A DNA stretch of 64,000 nucleotides, taken from positions 496,001 to 560,000 of the forward strand of contig JAAVVG010000011.1 of assembly GCA_012976225.1 (NCBI GenBank), in the 5' to 3' direction. The translations under genes were made by a program, and so were the position numbers. The notes beneath the pieces were generated by a model, which searched no databases, was not told the DNA's origin, and saw only the letters and a list, made by a program, of their open reading frames with translations. This document shows, one piece after another, positions 34,180 through 45,404 of the stretch. Numbering within the stretch: the stretch's first letter is position 1; each line of letters begins with the position of its first letter. Source of the stretch: Golubevia sp. BC0850. Its lineage: Eukaryota; Basidiomycota; Exobasidiomycetes; Golubeviales; Golubeviaceae.

Positions 34180-37100
34180 ATGCCTCCAAAGAACAGCAAC
34201 ATCCCATCTAACAACACCAATAGTTCAAACAAACAAAAAACTCTTTTAGGGTTCTTCAGCAAGGTTCCCGGTCCTTCTTCCGCTTCCAAACCATCCAAAG
34301 CCACTCCCAATCTCAACAGAAACACCTCTTCATCTTCCAATCTATCACCAGCTTCAAGTTCCAGTGCTTCTCCAGCTCCCCCCTTGCCTCTGGAGACTCC
34401 TCCAACTTCAGTTCCACGCGGCGTGACAGACAAGAACAAGAGCAGTGCTGGCAGCAACAAGAACAGCGGTGGACCTAGAGATGGGAAGAGTAGTAGTTCA
34501 AAATCAAAACATCAAGATGACTATGCAGACATGGATGAAGATGAACCAAGTTCCTCTCCTGTCATGCCCTCTCCCACCATCTCGCGTCAGAAAGCTGCTC
34601 ATTCAAGTCTCAAACCAAAGTCAAGCGCGTCTAGGACTGAAGGAAGTGGTGCCTTGGATACGGAAATGGATGAAGATGATGAAGACGACATGCCTCTCGC
34701 TGGACGTGTGAGTACCGAAAAGGAGGGAATAGCTGAAGGGAATGGGAGGAAGGCAAGGTGGGGAAGATGAGGGTCTCATGCTGCTCTCAACCAAAGAGAA
34801 AATTCCTCAATTACTCTTGGGTACCATGCTCATCTTGTCAATGACCCCTTTACCCCGCTCCAATCCATAGCGTACTGCAACCAAGAAGCGTCCCTCTACC
34901 TACGCGGAATCTGCCTCTGAAGATGGAGATAGCGTCGATAGAGAAACTTCCAAACCAGCCAAGAAGAGCAAGTTCTCTAAGAAACGTAGATCTGCTGATG
35001 ATGAAGACGATTTCATCGTGGCCGACGACGTGTCTGAAGTAGACATTGCATCTGGTGAGTGCAAGAACCCAGTCTCTCAAAAGTCAAATGTATGCTGTCG
35101 AAACTTCCTAATCTCACTCTGTTTCTTCTTTCCACCAAATTTCCTTCTTTCTCATCAGTCGCGAGCGCAACTAGTGATGAATCCGAGGATGAAGCCCCCG
35201 TTGCTTCCAGTTCCAAAGGTAAAGGCAAAGGAAAGAGCACGGCTTCTCGCTCTTCGCCTCTTCAGGTGAGTTTTCTTATCTCTATAACTTGAAACAGAGC
35301 TTTTGGTGTCTATCCTATCTTGTTTCCGATCTCGTTGACACCCAGTGCACCACTCACTCTTCACGATCTCTCCGCCTTTCTCCTCGAGCAGAGCTTCAAG
35401 ATTGGTTCTTCACCAGTTGCTGGCTCGTCTGCTCGACCTTCGATCTCAACCTCAGCTCGCCCTTCCACCTCACACCTCACCAAGGCGGAACGTAAAGTCA
35501 CAGTGAGTAGATTCGAGCTTCATCCTCAGAAATAGGGAGCTGAGCTGACCAGAACGCCTATTCCCTCTTCCCTCAACAGGATGACAAACGCAAGAAACAA
35601 GAAAATGCCTCTGCTTATAGCTTTTTGTTGGATCTCAAAGACGTGAGTGACACGACGAGGTCGGCTTGAGACTCCAAGTCTTGACGCTGATGATTCTCTT
35701 TCCTTCCGATCTTCCTCGCGAGCAGAAAGATGGAAACAGATTCGATACTCCCAACTACGATCCTAGAACAGTCTACGTTCCCAAGTCAGCTTGGAGCGAC
35801 TTCACTCCCTTCGAGAAGCAATTCTGGGAGATCAAGCAGAATCACTGGGACACTATTCTCTTCTTCCAAAAAGGAAAGTTCTACGAACTCTACGAGGAAG
35901 ACGCTCTTATTGGTCATCGCGAATTCGATCTCAAGCTCACCGATCGTGTCAAGATGAAGATGGTTGGTGTACCAGAGTCTTCGTTCGAGATCTTCGCCGC
36001 CAAATTCCTGGCTCTAGGATACAAGGTTGGAAGAGTAGATCAAGTCGAGACCGCTGTCGCCAAGGACATGCGCATGGGAGCCGAGAAGAAGAAGTCAGGT
36101 CCAGACATCGTACGTCGTGAACTGAGACACGTTCTCACAGGAGGAACTATCGTGGACGCCGGAGCTCTAGCAGACGACCTCAACAGCTACTGTCTCTCGA
36201 TCAAGGAGACCCTCGAAGGGAGCGGCGAGAGAACCATTCCTACCTTCGGAATCTGCACCCTCGACGCTTCCACTGCCGAGTTCAATCTCACATGCTTCCA
36301 AGACGATGAATCTCGTACAAAGCTGGAAACTCTTCTTCGCTCTCTACGTCTCAAGGAACTGATTCACGAGAAAGGAGGTCTCTCAGCTCAAACTCTCCGT
36401 GTCCTTCGCAACACTGTACCTCAGAGCTGTCAAACCACTATACTCAAGCCTGGTTCCGAATTCCTAGACGAGGAGGACACTCTCAAGAAACTCAACGTGC
36501 TCTTCAACACTGCTGGTGGAGAGGCTGACGAGGAAGAGGCGATGGACGTCGATAGAGTCGAGCCAGCCAAGGCTGACCAGCTACCTGAGGCCATCTCATC
36601 GATGCTGGACAAGCCAGAGGCCGTCTCTGCGCTGGGAGGACTTCTCTGGTACCTCTCTCAACTGAATCTGGATCGTGATCTCGTCTCAAGTCGCAACTTC
36701 AACATCTTCGATCCCATCCGTCAATCCAAGTGCCTCATCCTGGACGCGCAATCTCTCACTCACCTCAACGTTCTCTCCAACGAGCAAGGAAGCGACGAAG
36801 GTACTCTCCATCGCCTCCTCAATCGTTGCGTCACTCCCTTCGGAAAGCGTCTCTTCAAGGTCTGGCTCGTCGCGCCTCTATCAACTGCTCCAGCCATCAG
36901 AGCTCGTCAAGATGCCGTTGACGACTTCCTCAAATCGGACGACTTCTCAGATGCCTTCAACAAGTTCGCCAAGAAGCTACCTGATATCGAGCGTATCATT
37001 CCTCGTATCGTGGCAGGAAAGTGCAAGCCAGCCGACTTCACCAAAGTCCTTTCTGCCTTCGCTCGTTTCTCAAACTCCGTCGACACTCTCGTATCTCATA

Positions 37101-38787
37101 CTGAGGGCTTCGAAACCGAGACCATCAGCAACCTGCTTCGTTCGATTCCAGACGTCACAGACAAAGCCAAGAGTCTCCAAGAGAAGTTCGTCGAGGACGC
37201 TAACGATGGATCTTGGATCCCTCGCGAGGAGGTCAACGAAGAGTTCGACGAAGCAGAGAGTAACCTCAAGTCCATTGAGCAGGCGTTGGACGATGAGTTG
37301 GCTGAGTATCGTGAGGAACTTGGGCTCACCAAGACCAGTATCAAGTTCAAGCACATCGGAACCAAGGACATCTACCAGGTCGAAGTCCCTCGTGCCACTA
37401 AGGTCGCAAAAGAATGGATCCAGATGAGCGCCACCAAGAAGGAGCTTCGTTACTACTCTCCGAAGATCAAAGAGCTTGTCCAGCAGCTCAAGGAAGCTCG
37501 TGAGACTCGTCTAGCAGCTCTGAAGAAGTTCCATTCAGAACTCTTCGCCGAGTTCGCTCGTACTTCTCCTCTCTACCTTGCAGCTGTCAAGACTGTGGCA
37601 GAGGTCGACTGTCTTGTCAGTCTAGCCAAGGCATCGGAAGCTATGGGACAACCGGCTTGTCGCCCAGAGATCGTCGACAGTGACGTCGCTTTGGTCGACT
37701 TCGAGGAGCTTCGTCATCCTTGCATGGGACTTGGAGCCAAGAAAGACTTCATTCCCAACAACGTCAAGCTAGGAGATGATAATGACGAAGTGATCATCCT
37801 TACTGGAGGTAACATGGCTGGAAAGAGTACTACTGCTCGTACCACTGCAACTGCCGTCATCTTGGCTCAACTTGGATGTAGAGTTCCAGCTACCAGAGCT
37901 CGTATCGCTCCTGTCGATCGCATCGCTTCTCGTATGGGAGCCAACGATCAGATTTTCAGGAACAACAGTACCTTCATGGTCGAGATGCTCGAGGCTTCCA
38001 GAGTGAGTTCAGGCGCTTCTTCTTTTCCCGACTTTACCTTCGAGCTGACCCGTTGTCCCTCCTGTTCACTTCTCTCTCCACCCTCTCTTCCATCTCAGAT
38101 TCTTCGCGAATGCACTCCTCGCTCTTTGGTCATTATGGACGAGCTCGGACGTGGAACTTCTACCTTCGACGGTCAAGCCATCGCGTTCGCAGTGCTCCAC
38201 CATCTCATCGGACGTACTCGCTGCTTGGCCTTCTTCCTCACTCACTACACCAACCTCGCTTGTGATTTTGATTCTTATCCTCGTGTCTCCAACAAGCACA
38301 TGGAAGTCATCGTGGATGAGTTGGAAGTTCTCTTCACGTTAGTATTTGCGTCTCGCTCGTCCTCGCACTCCAAGCTTCCTTTGCTGACCCTCATCTCTTC
38401 TCCCTTCTTCTCACTAGCTATCGTCTCGTCGATGGGATTGCAGAATCATCGTACGGAACTCAAGTGGCAGCTCTCGCTGGAGTCCCGGCTGAGATCTGTC
38501 TTCGTGCTTCCGAAGTCTCGAAGCAGTTCATGGAAGCTAGCGAAGCTGAACAAGCCGAGCGCACCCAGAACCGTATTCCAATCGCAACTCTATCCGACTT
38601 CACTCGCTTGCTCGACGTCTCCCAAATGGACGAGGAGGAGATGGACGATGAGGAGCTCAACTTTATAGGATCTCAATGTCAAGTCATCACTGCGCAAATC
38701 AAGGCTTTGGCTCTTTCCGAATCCATCTCAGCCCCTTTCGCTTCCATTCCAGCTGTAGATGCGACCCCCGCTCAGACTTGTACGTAG
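34180..38787 (+). CDS. MSH6: DNA mismatch repair protein MSH6
   Basis: Partner of MSH2 in MutS-alpha, which recognises base mismatches and small loops in the nucleus. Eight exons (34180-34707, 34871-35054, 35159-35265, 35392-35502, 35580-35642, 35726-38002, 38099-38337, 38418-38787) give 1292 residues. An N-terminal PCNA-binding box QKTLLGFFSK (residues 19-28) is followed by a long charged linker. The mismatch-binding Phe-x-Glu is in FFQKGKFYELYEEDA. Connector, lever and clamp regions follow. The ATPase has Walker A LTGGNMAGKSTTARTTATA, Walker B VIMDELGRGTSTFDG and LTHYTNLACDFDSYPRV. The usual Walker A consensus is GPNMGGKST, so this one differs at two positions but keeps GKST. It is followed co-directionally by ECO1 only 196 bp downstream. 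Confidence 0.96.
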
Positions 38788-38983
38788 ATTCCATCCTTTC
38801 TTTCTTTCCATGCTTCCCCTTTCTCTCTTGCTCCGTTCTCAATTCCTCAACAAAAGACTTCCTAAACGCAATGACATAAAACTGATTCGATTTTTTCTCT
38901 CTCTTTCTCCTGGTCATGTTTGTCTCGGCGTTCTCCTTTTGTCAATCACAGCCGCCGCAGAAAGACGAAACGCGCCTTCCAAG

Positions 38984-40198
38984 ATGGTCTCTTACAGCAG
39001 GAAGAACAAGAACAACAACTCTAATCAGATCGACAATGAGTCAATCCCGACCCGGACACCTTCAAGACTTGACAAAGAAGACAGCCCTCTCCATCGAACC
39101 CAAAGTAGCCCACCTCCTACCTCAACTCCATCAACATCAAACAAACGGAAGAGAGAAGGAATGGCCCAATCATCTCCCATCCGTTCCCGCACCTTCGGCG
39201 GCAGCACTTCGAATCCCAACAAGAAAGCATCGTCTTCGAAACCTCAGGAACAACTGATCTTAGACTTTGGTCAAAAGCTGAGAGTCACTTGCAAGGAATG
39301 CGACATGTCATACGATAGATCGTCTCCAGACGACGTCTCTCTTCATTCCAAACATCATGAAAGGATGACGAAAGGAGTCGACTGGTCAGCCAAAAGCCTT
39401 TACAACTCAAACTTTGTGGAAACTCTGTCTAAGTTTTCTTTAGGAAAAGATGGATTGAAAGCTTTGATTGGCAATAGTAAGAGCTCAGGATCAGATTCGG
39501 AGGTCAAGATTCTGAGGTACGATCTAGGGAGGAACTTGGATTCTATTCTAGACAGGAAAGCAAACGAGGTCCTCTCTAGTATCGATAGCGCTCTGGGAGC
39601 AGCTCCTTTACCTCAAGAAGCAATCAAGTTGACAAAGCTGTTCTTGGCTGTCGGCCCAAATTCGAGAATCGTTGGAGCTGTGCTAGTTGGAAGAGTCAAG
39701 GTGGGAACTGCAAGAAGAGTGGTACCTCCAAGTGAAAGGGAAGGAAAAGATGAGGGTATTTTGACTATTCATGGCTCTTCTGGAGGAGATGCGGTCTTTG
39801 TTTCGTGAGTATGGATGCAGAAAGAGAGCGAGGTCGACAGAAAAGTTCAGCTTCAACGCTTCCCCAAGCTCGACCCGACATCTAACTTCCTTCTCCTAAT
39901 CATCACCATTCTTAGGACGCCACTACCCTCTTCTCAGACTCCTCCACTAGCTGTCCATAGGATTCACGTCTTGCCATGCCTCCGTCGTTTCGGGGTAGGG
40001 TCCAAGCTGCTCGACTCAGTCCTCTCTCATGGAGTCTATGGAATCGGTCCCTCGGAGCTGGTCAAGATGCATGGCGGTAGATTAGGAGCAGTAGCTTTCA
40101 GTCAACCGACTATGGCAGGAAGAAAGTTGGCTGAAGGCTGGGGAAGGAAGGGGTTGAAGGAGGGTGAAGGGAAGGGGCTGGTCGTTTTCGAAGAGTAA
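38984..40198 (+). CDS. ECO1: Sister-chromatid cohesion N-acetyltransferase
   Basis: Acetylates the cohesin subunit Smc3 in S phase to establish sister-chromatid cohesion. Two exons (38984-39804, 39916-40198) give 367 residues. A disordered head (NKRKREGMAQSSPIRSRTFG) leads to the C2H2-like zinc finger TCKECDMSYDRSSPDDVSLH with SKHHERM. The GNAT fold follows, with the acetyl-CoA loop region RIHVLPCLRRFGVGSKLLDS. The C-terminus AFSQPTMAGRKLAEGWGRKG resembles the family ending. The ATG at 38984 is chosen because the longer open frame upstream overlaps MSH6 and includes its 3' end. The 196-bp gap to MSH6 must contain its promoter. Confidence 0.9.
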
Positions 40199-40393
40199 AT
40201 TTCAACCTCTGTTTCACATCATTACATCATTTTCATCATCATTATCATTTTTATCCAATTAAGTCATTCATCAAACAATTTGTGCTAATTTTGGATGTGG
40301 AGCTTGCCTCGATTGCCTCTCCTCTTCAAAGCTGCAATTCAGAATTCCTTCCTCCTCAAACACATCCATCTTCACATTCAAAACTCATCAAAC

Positions 40394-41665
40394 ATGTCGC
40401 TCCGAAATGTTCTCACACCTGCCAGTCGCTCAATTATACGCTCATCTGCACCAACGATTCAGCGTAGAGCCATCTCTTCAACTCCAAGAAGATTCGCATC
40501 AGCTTCAGAAACTCCAAACGATCCAGCTCCAGTCGCAAAGAAGAGTGACGCTCCTTGGGCTATCGGAAGTATTCTTATCTTCGGAAGTTTGTTCATCTAT
40601 TTAACCGCTCCTGGAAAGAAGGACGCTCATGGTCATGATGGTCATGCTCATGGAAAGGAGGATCACGAAGAGGAAGAGAAACCAGTAGATGAAGAACAAG
40701 AAGCTCACTTCAACAACCCTGGAAAGGTAGAAGAAGCTCCTCAAGATCATCATCCAGAGGGCAACAAGGTTAGTTAGATGCTTCTCGAAGTTACAGGGAT
40801 TTCTGGTCAAAGTTGGGTTGAGGTTTCTTCCTCTCATCCCCCCCGGCCTCTACCGATCTAGTACTGACTCTCTCTCTCTTTCACTTTTCTGCTCTCATCA
40901 ATTGTGGTTCTTTAATCAACATCTATTTTGATTCCAACAGAAGCTCGCCTCTCAGAGTTCCAGCCTTGAGGACGGTCATGACAAGCAGAGCAAAGCTCCA
41001 AAGAGAGAACCTTCCCATAAAGCAGACGACACCACCTTCAAGAAAGGTGTTGCTGCCTCAAAGGTCAGTATCAGAAATTCTAAGGGAACCATCCGGGGTC
41101 TGAGAAGCTATGGGCGATTGAGGTTGAGAGTCGTAGGAAGAACGAGGTTGAAAGAACACCCAAGGATGAAGTATCGGAGAGATAGGACTTGAACTTGAAC
41201 AAAAAAGATTAGATTGAATCAGGAATCTGGCAGTCGAAATACAAGGGGTAGAAGATACAACATGACCCTCCTGCTTGTGGGAGTTGGACCTCTAGCTCTT
41301 GGACTTCTGAGTGGAAGACCCTCCGAGGCTCTCCTTCAACTCAAGGCTGAGATCTGACTTAATCTTCTCTTTGAACCTTTCTATCTTTCCAGGATGGCGA
41401 TCACGTCTCCAACCCAAAGGCTGTCGTAGCTGCGTAAGTCTTCATATCAAATGAAACCTAAAATTCTCTCTAAACCACTCGAAAGCTGACCCAAATCCCC
41501 ACTCGTTCCTTCCGAACATCCACCAGTGCTCACACCGAAAAGCAGGACAAGGCTGAACAGAAGAAGGCAGACAAATCAGCTAAGGCAGCCGAGTCTAAGA
41601 AAGATGAATCTGAGGAAGATGAGAGTGAAGAAAAGGACGAAGGTGAAGAAGAAAAGGAGGAATAA
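40394..41665 (+). CDS. Mitochondrial single-pass membrane protein with acidic, His-rich tail
   Basis: Four exons (40394-40768, 40941-41063, 41393-41433, 41527-41665) give 225 residues. The N-terminus is a classic mitochondrial presequence: MSLRNVLTPASRSIIRSSAP then RRAISSTPRRFASASE, with an R-x-(F/Y)-(A/S) type cleavage site. One membrane segment follows (WAIGSILIFGSLFIYLTAP, about residues 56-74). The rest is hydrophilic: a His-rich patch (HGHDGHAHGKEDHEEEEKPV), repeated charged segments across short exons, and a Lys/Glu tail ending KDEGEEEKEE. Proteins of this layout occur widely in fungi without assigned function. The intron at 41064-41392 is 329 bp, several times the local norm. Confidence 0.75.
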
Positions 41666-42064
41666 GCGAACAGAAGAATTAAGCCATCGATGATTTATCA
41701 AAGACCAGAATTCTTTCTCTTCTATTAGTTTGAGAGAAGACTGTCAAGTGCCTCCTTTCAAAGAATCGAAATCCAATTTTTTCAGAATCAAAACATAGCA
41801 ATAGCAATGGCAAATGATTACCAGACTCTCTCTGTGGGATGCCGACGCATCTCTGGCTATGATAGGTGGCTATGTTGGTCACCAAAAGCTTTGTGAGGTT
41901 TGGACGAGGTAGGACAAGGTTCTACGATGACAACCTGTATTCCTAGACTTCAGAAGGATGAACCTGTCCAGGATCTTCTTCTTTCGTCGTGTTGGTGAGA
42001 CAGAAGCAAGGGCTGAATGGTTGTCGCCTTCACTAGAGCTAGTCATCGCTAGCCGGAGCGATCC
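41666..42064. other. Intergenic region
   Basis: No gene seen. The 3' UTR of the preceding gene and sequence of unknown origin leading into the prenyltransferase-derived fragment. Weak resemblance to the prenyltransferase exon may extend a little upstream of 42065 but is not clear by eye. Confidence 0.3.
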
Positions 42065-42245
42065 GCCTGATGCCAGCACTCGTATCTTGGAACGGCGGCT
42101 CTAGCTATGCACGCTCGCTCAAAAGAGGATCGAGGGATAGAAGATTCAAAAACTAGTCCCAAAACGAGCAGTCGGGGACCGAAAGAACTCGAGGCTTTGG
42201 ATTACAGTATAAGGAGCAAAGATTGGATCAAAGAGACGTTGTGGA
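42065..42245 (+). pseudogene. Truncated duplicate of the GGTase-I beta last exon
   Basis: Plus-strand sequence 42061-42116 matches the minus-strand sequence of the prenyltransferase exon at 27611-27553 almost base for base (for example TCGTATCTTGGAACGGCGGC and CTCTAGCTATGCACGCTC). Similarity continues at lower identity to about 42245, with the shared block GATTGGATCAAAGAGA near the 3' end. The His zinc-ligand codon region is altered: original GCCATGCACTCG versus GCCAGCACTCG here, so a short deletion shifts the frame. The copy lacks the upstream exons and is in opposite orientation to its source 14.5 kb away. No intron boundary falls inside it, so retrocopy versus segmental DNA duplication cannot be told from this piece. 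Confidence 0.85.
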
Positions 42246-42834
42246 ATCTCTTCACTCTCTTTTGCGAAGCGAGATTTTGAATTGAATTGATCAGTCTTTT
42301 AGCGTCAAAGTGGTTTCTTGGTGTAGAGACAATGACGTGGCCGACAGAAGAATTTTAAGAGCAGACACAAGAGCTTTCCCTGTGAATGAGGGAACGAAGG
42401 ATGTCAGAGCAGCATCATCAGTCAAAGATCACACAATGGAGTTCAAAACTTTGCCATACTCACTCTTCTTGTGGCTGAAGCATAGACCTCACCCATTTCC
42501 TCTCGTCCGGTTCAAAATCGGACAGATCCTCTTGACTCCATTGCATCTTGAACTCCGATACATTTTCTTTCAGTCAGGTCGCGCTAAAATTGTCGGTCAT
42601 TGGGATGTTAATCATAAGGCATTCTATTTGGGCGCAGCTTCCAGCAGGCCTGAAGGAAAGGTTTGGGTCCATCAGCTTCGTGACAGCGACTTCTCCATTG
42701 GCAGCTGCGCTTCCTTGAGTAGCTGAGGCCCCTTGACTCAGCGCTCTTCTTGCCTTGATAAGATTAGTCAAAATGACTCCATCGACTGGAGGTTCAAAGA
42801 CTTCCGCACGTGAAACCCCCTAGAACGATTCTCT
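42246..42834. other. Region downstream of the TPR/F-box gene
   Basis: About 590 bp. Open stretches occur on both strands (plus 42310-42726, minus 42771-42574) without convincing starts, splice sites or domains. Probably 3' UTR and degenerate sequence. Confidence 0.3.
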
Positions 42835-44445
42835 TCAGTTGGGGAAGTGGTACGCTGTCCTTGTACCCAGCCTGTACCCAGCCTGTACCCTTCGCACCGA
42901 GAGTGGCGTTAGCTCTTCCGCTATCCTGTTCCAGAAAGAAGAGGGTAATGTCGACCTTGTGGCGGTGGCCAACCCCAATTCCTCCAGCTTCCAGTCTTTG
43001 ATAGCGTCGACGAGTTCCGAGGCAACTGCAGCTCCAGAGGCGGGGTCCGAGTTCACTTGAGGGAAATGTTGGATCCGGAGAATTTGAGATCGACTTCTCA
43101 AACTTGACAGATCTGAGGGGTAGAGGCACACGAGGGAAAGTCTCTCGAGACGGGGTGCGTGGAGATTTTGGAAGAAAAGACTTGAGTTTCCAGATTGGCG
43201 CGAGAGTGGACCATGACCTAATTTGAGGACCTTGAGAGCTGGTAAGTTCAAAAAGGGAATCTTCTTGACCTCATCTGCTTCCAAACGTAGTACAATGCAG
43301 CTCTCTAATCCGACTGCCACCAAGAGCAGCTCAATGAGCCAGCTAGAAGAGACCGCGTCGCTCCAGATGTTAACTTCTCGGCAGAACTGAAGGAGCTTGA
43401 TTAGTGTGTCGTTGCATTTGAGATCGTTGCCGCAAGTCCACTCGAAGATCCGAAGGGACGGAGTCATGACTTCTCCTGAAATCGATATTCCTCGAAGGTT
43501 TGCCGAGATTCCGTTCTTCGGTCCCGCTCCGTTACAGATGAGAGTCGAAAGTAATGGACACTGGACTGCGATTGGGATGACCAGACGAGCATATTGAGGC
43601 GATGAGAGAACTTTCAATGTCTGAGAAGAAGCGAGGATTGCAGCTCGAATCTTCTGAGCGTGGGAGTTATTGAGAATCCCTGTGATTCCGATTTCGACCA
43701 TTTGAATTGAATTGTTGCATCTGCCACCGAGATACCTAGGACCAGCACCGAGTTCGGCTCCATATCCTTCCATCTGGAAGTTGCGAAAGAGGTGTTGGGA
43801 TCCAACGTCAAGGATTAGATCTCTCCAAGCCTTGCATGCTCGAGCCGATTGAACCAAAGAGGGAGCATCACACCACCCCAAGACCTCGATGAGGAGCTTC
43901 GGAGGTAGCATTTGCCACTCACCACCTTTGTTCTCTCGAGCTTGGCAGGCTTTGATGTCTCTTCTGGTTTGCTTGTGGCTTCTACGATCCGAGAGAGATG
44001 GTTGGCCCTCTTCGCAGTTCTCCTCCATGAGATCCAGATGGTGCTTGGCCATTCCCAGATAGGCATAAAGGGCTCTTCGATGGCTCTGGAGAAAGTGAAG
44101 GAAGACGTGTCAGTCAGGGGCTCAAGAGAATGAAGCATTCTGCTAACTCACTTGATAGCTGCTTCCTCGTTTTAGAGCTTGTTCCACATCGCTCGTGGCT
44201 TCGTAGACTTGACCTCTCTCTCCCAAACAGAAGCTCCTCGTGAGAAGAGCTTGCAGCTCTGTCGGGGTAGCTTCGAGGGTCTGATCAAAAGTCGGGAGGG
44301 TCAGAAAGACAAATTAGACAATAGCGATACGCTCCGTCGTCTTCCAACTCACTGTAGTACAGATCTCTTCAGCATTTTTGAAGTCCATTGTCTCCATGGC
44401 AGCTTGAGCTTCTTGAAGCCAGCCCTCAGCGTTGATAGGGACCAT
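42835..44445 (-). CDS. TPR plus F-box-like protein
   Basis: Three exons (44445-44353, 44280-44152, 44085-42835) give 490 residues. The first two exons and the start of the third form a helical TPR-type region (WLQEAQAAMETMDFKNAEEI, TPTELQALLTRSFCLGERGQ, RRALYAYLGMAKHHLDLMEE). An F-box-like segment follows near residues 130-165: MLPPKLLIEVLGWCDAPSLV then CKAWRDLI. The C-terminal ~300 residues have irregular Leu-rich strands (LPALKVLKLGHGPLSRQS, LHAPRLERLSLVCLYPSDLS). This resembles fungal SCF substrate receptors of the Pof3/Dia2 type (TPR, F-box, LRR), but orthology is not shown. The extreme C-terminus is encoded by a short tandem DNA repeat (GGTACAGGCTG-like units). The start follows a possible 5' UTR intron (GTGAGT near 44630). 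Confidence 0.72.
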
Positions 44446-45404
44446 GATTCGGTATGGTTTCGTTACCTGAAGATCACTCGAAGTGGTGGAGAAGAGAACA
44501 AAACCTTAGACTAAGGTTGAAGGGGTGGGAGAGAAGGAAAAGAAAGAGGAAAAGAAGAGTGAGTATCTGAATCTGTAACCTCGTGGTCTGCTGCGAGGTG
44601 AACGATGATGAGAGAACAAAACGACTCACCTTTACTTTCGACTAGCTTCGAGATCAGTCTATGAGAGGTAAAAGGATATACAAAAGACGTGACTGAAAAG
44701 GGTCGAGACGGGCTGGATGTCCAACTTTCGAATCTTTATCCGCCATGCAACTGGTTTCGAAGTCTCTTGATCACCTAGCGTCCCGCAGTCCCAGAGAACT
44801 TCCACTTCAGTTGGAACTCAGTGGATCTCAATTTTGAAAGGTTCGAGAGATTCATCTTTGAGTTCAAGTCGAAAGGAAAGGCGGGATTCTGATGACACGG
44901 CCATTGATTGTGAACTTTGAATCAGATGGATGGAACGAGGATAGAGTGTGATTGAAAGGGGAAGAGTGAGAACCAAGAGAGTGGTAAAGGATGGTGGTGA
45001 AGCAAAGAAGCAGAGGAAGAGGAAGAAGAAGGAGGACCGAGGAACCCAGGAAGTTACACTCGGAAAAATTCTGGACTTCGCGAGCTGAGCTTCGGTCTCT
45101 TCCAAGCATGATCTCTTCCACTTCAGTCTCCCAAACCCGAATTGGAAAATCAACATCAAGTTGAACAAGCAGAAGCAAGAGAGCTGGACCGAGCCGAGCT
45201 CTTCAGCATCAACGTCGTTGAGTTGCTAAACCGCAGTCTCTACAAAGATTTCGTCTGGAGAAAGAGAGAAACCCGGTTGGATCTACCGACAGGTTCATTT
45301 TTTCAAACCCGAACATTTGTAGAAAGATTGATAGCATAAAGTTACAAATAAAGTATCTACCCCAGCTGGGGCCCAGCACACTCAAGCAACCAAAAGAGCA
45401 CTTT
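44446..45404. other. Intergenic region between the TPR/F-box gene and PRM1
   Basis: About 960 bp. It contains the upstream region of the TPR/F-box gene and the 3' UTR of PRM1, both minus strand. A minus-strand stretch near 45180-45060 (QLDVDFPIRVWETEVEEIML) and a tiny ORF at 44906-44820 (MAVSSESRLSFRLELKDESL) look protein-like, but I could not assemble a gene with a start and plausible introns. Confidence 0.3.

Noticed and set aside
38759-38983. Extended N-terminus for ECO1 beginning inside the MSH6 coding end
   Set aside because: The extra residues are hydrophobic and unlike the family, and the start would lie within MSH6; the ATG at 38984 gives the expected disordered head.
42310-42726. 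Plus-strand open frame of 138 codons and an opposing minus frame
   Set aside because: No ATG start for the plus frame, no domain, and no splice support; both strands look equally open, which suggests chance.
44820-45180. Possible small minus-strand gene between the TPR/F-box gene and PRM1
   Set aside because: Two protein-like stretches exist but no ATG-plus-intron model joins them convincingly.
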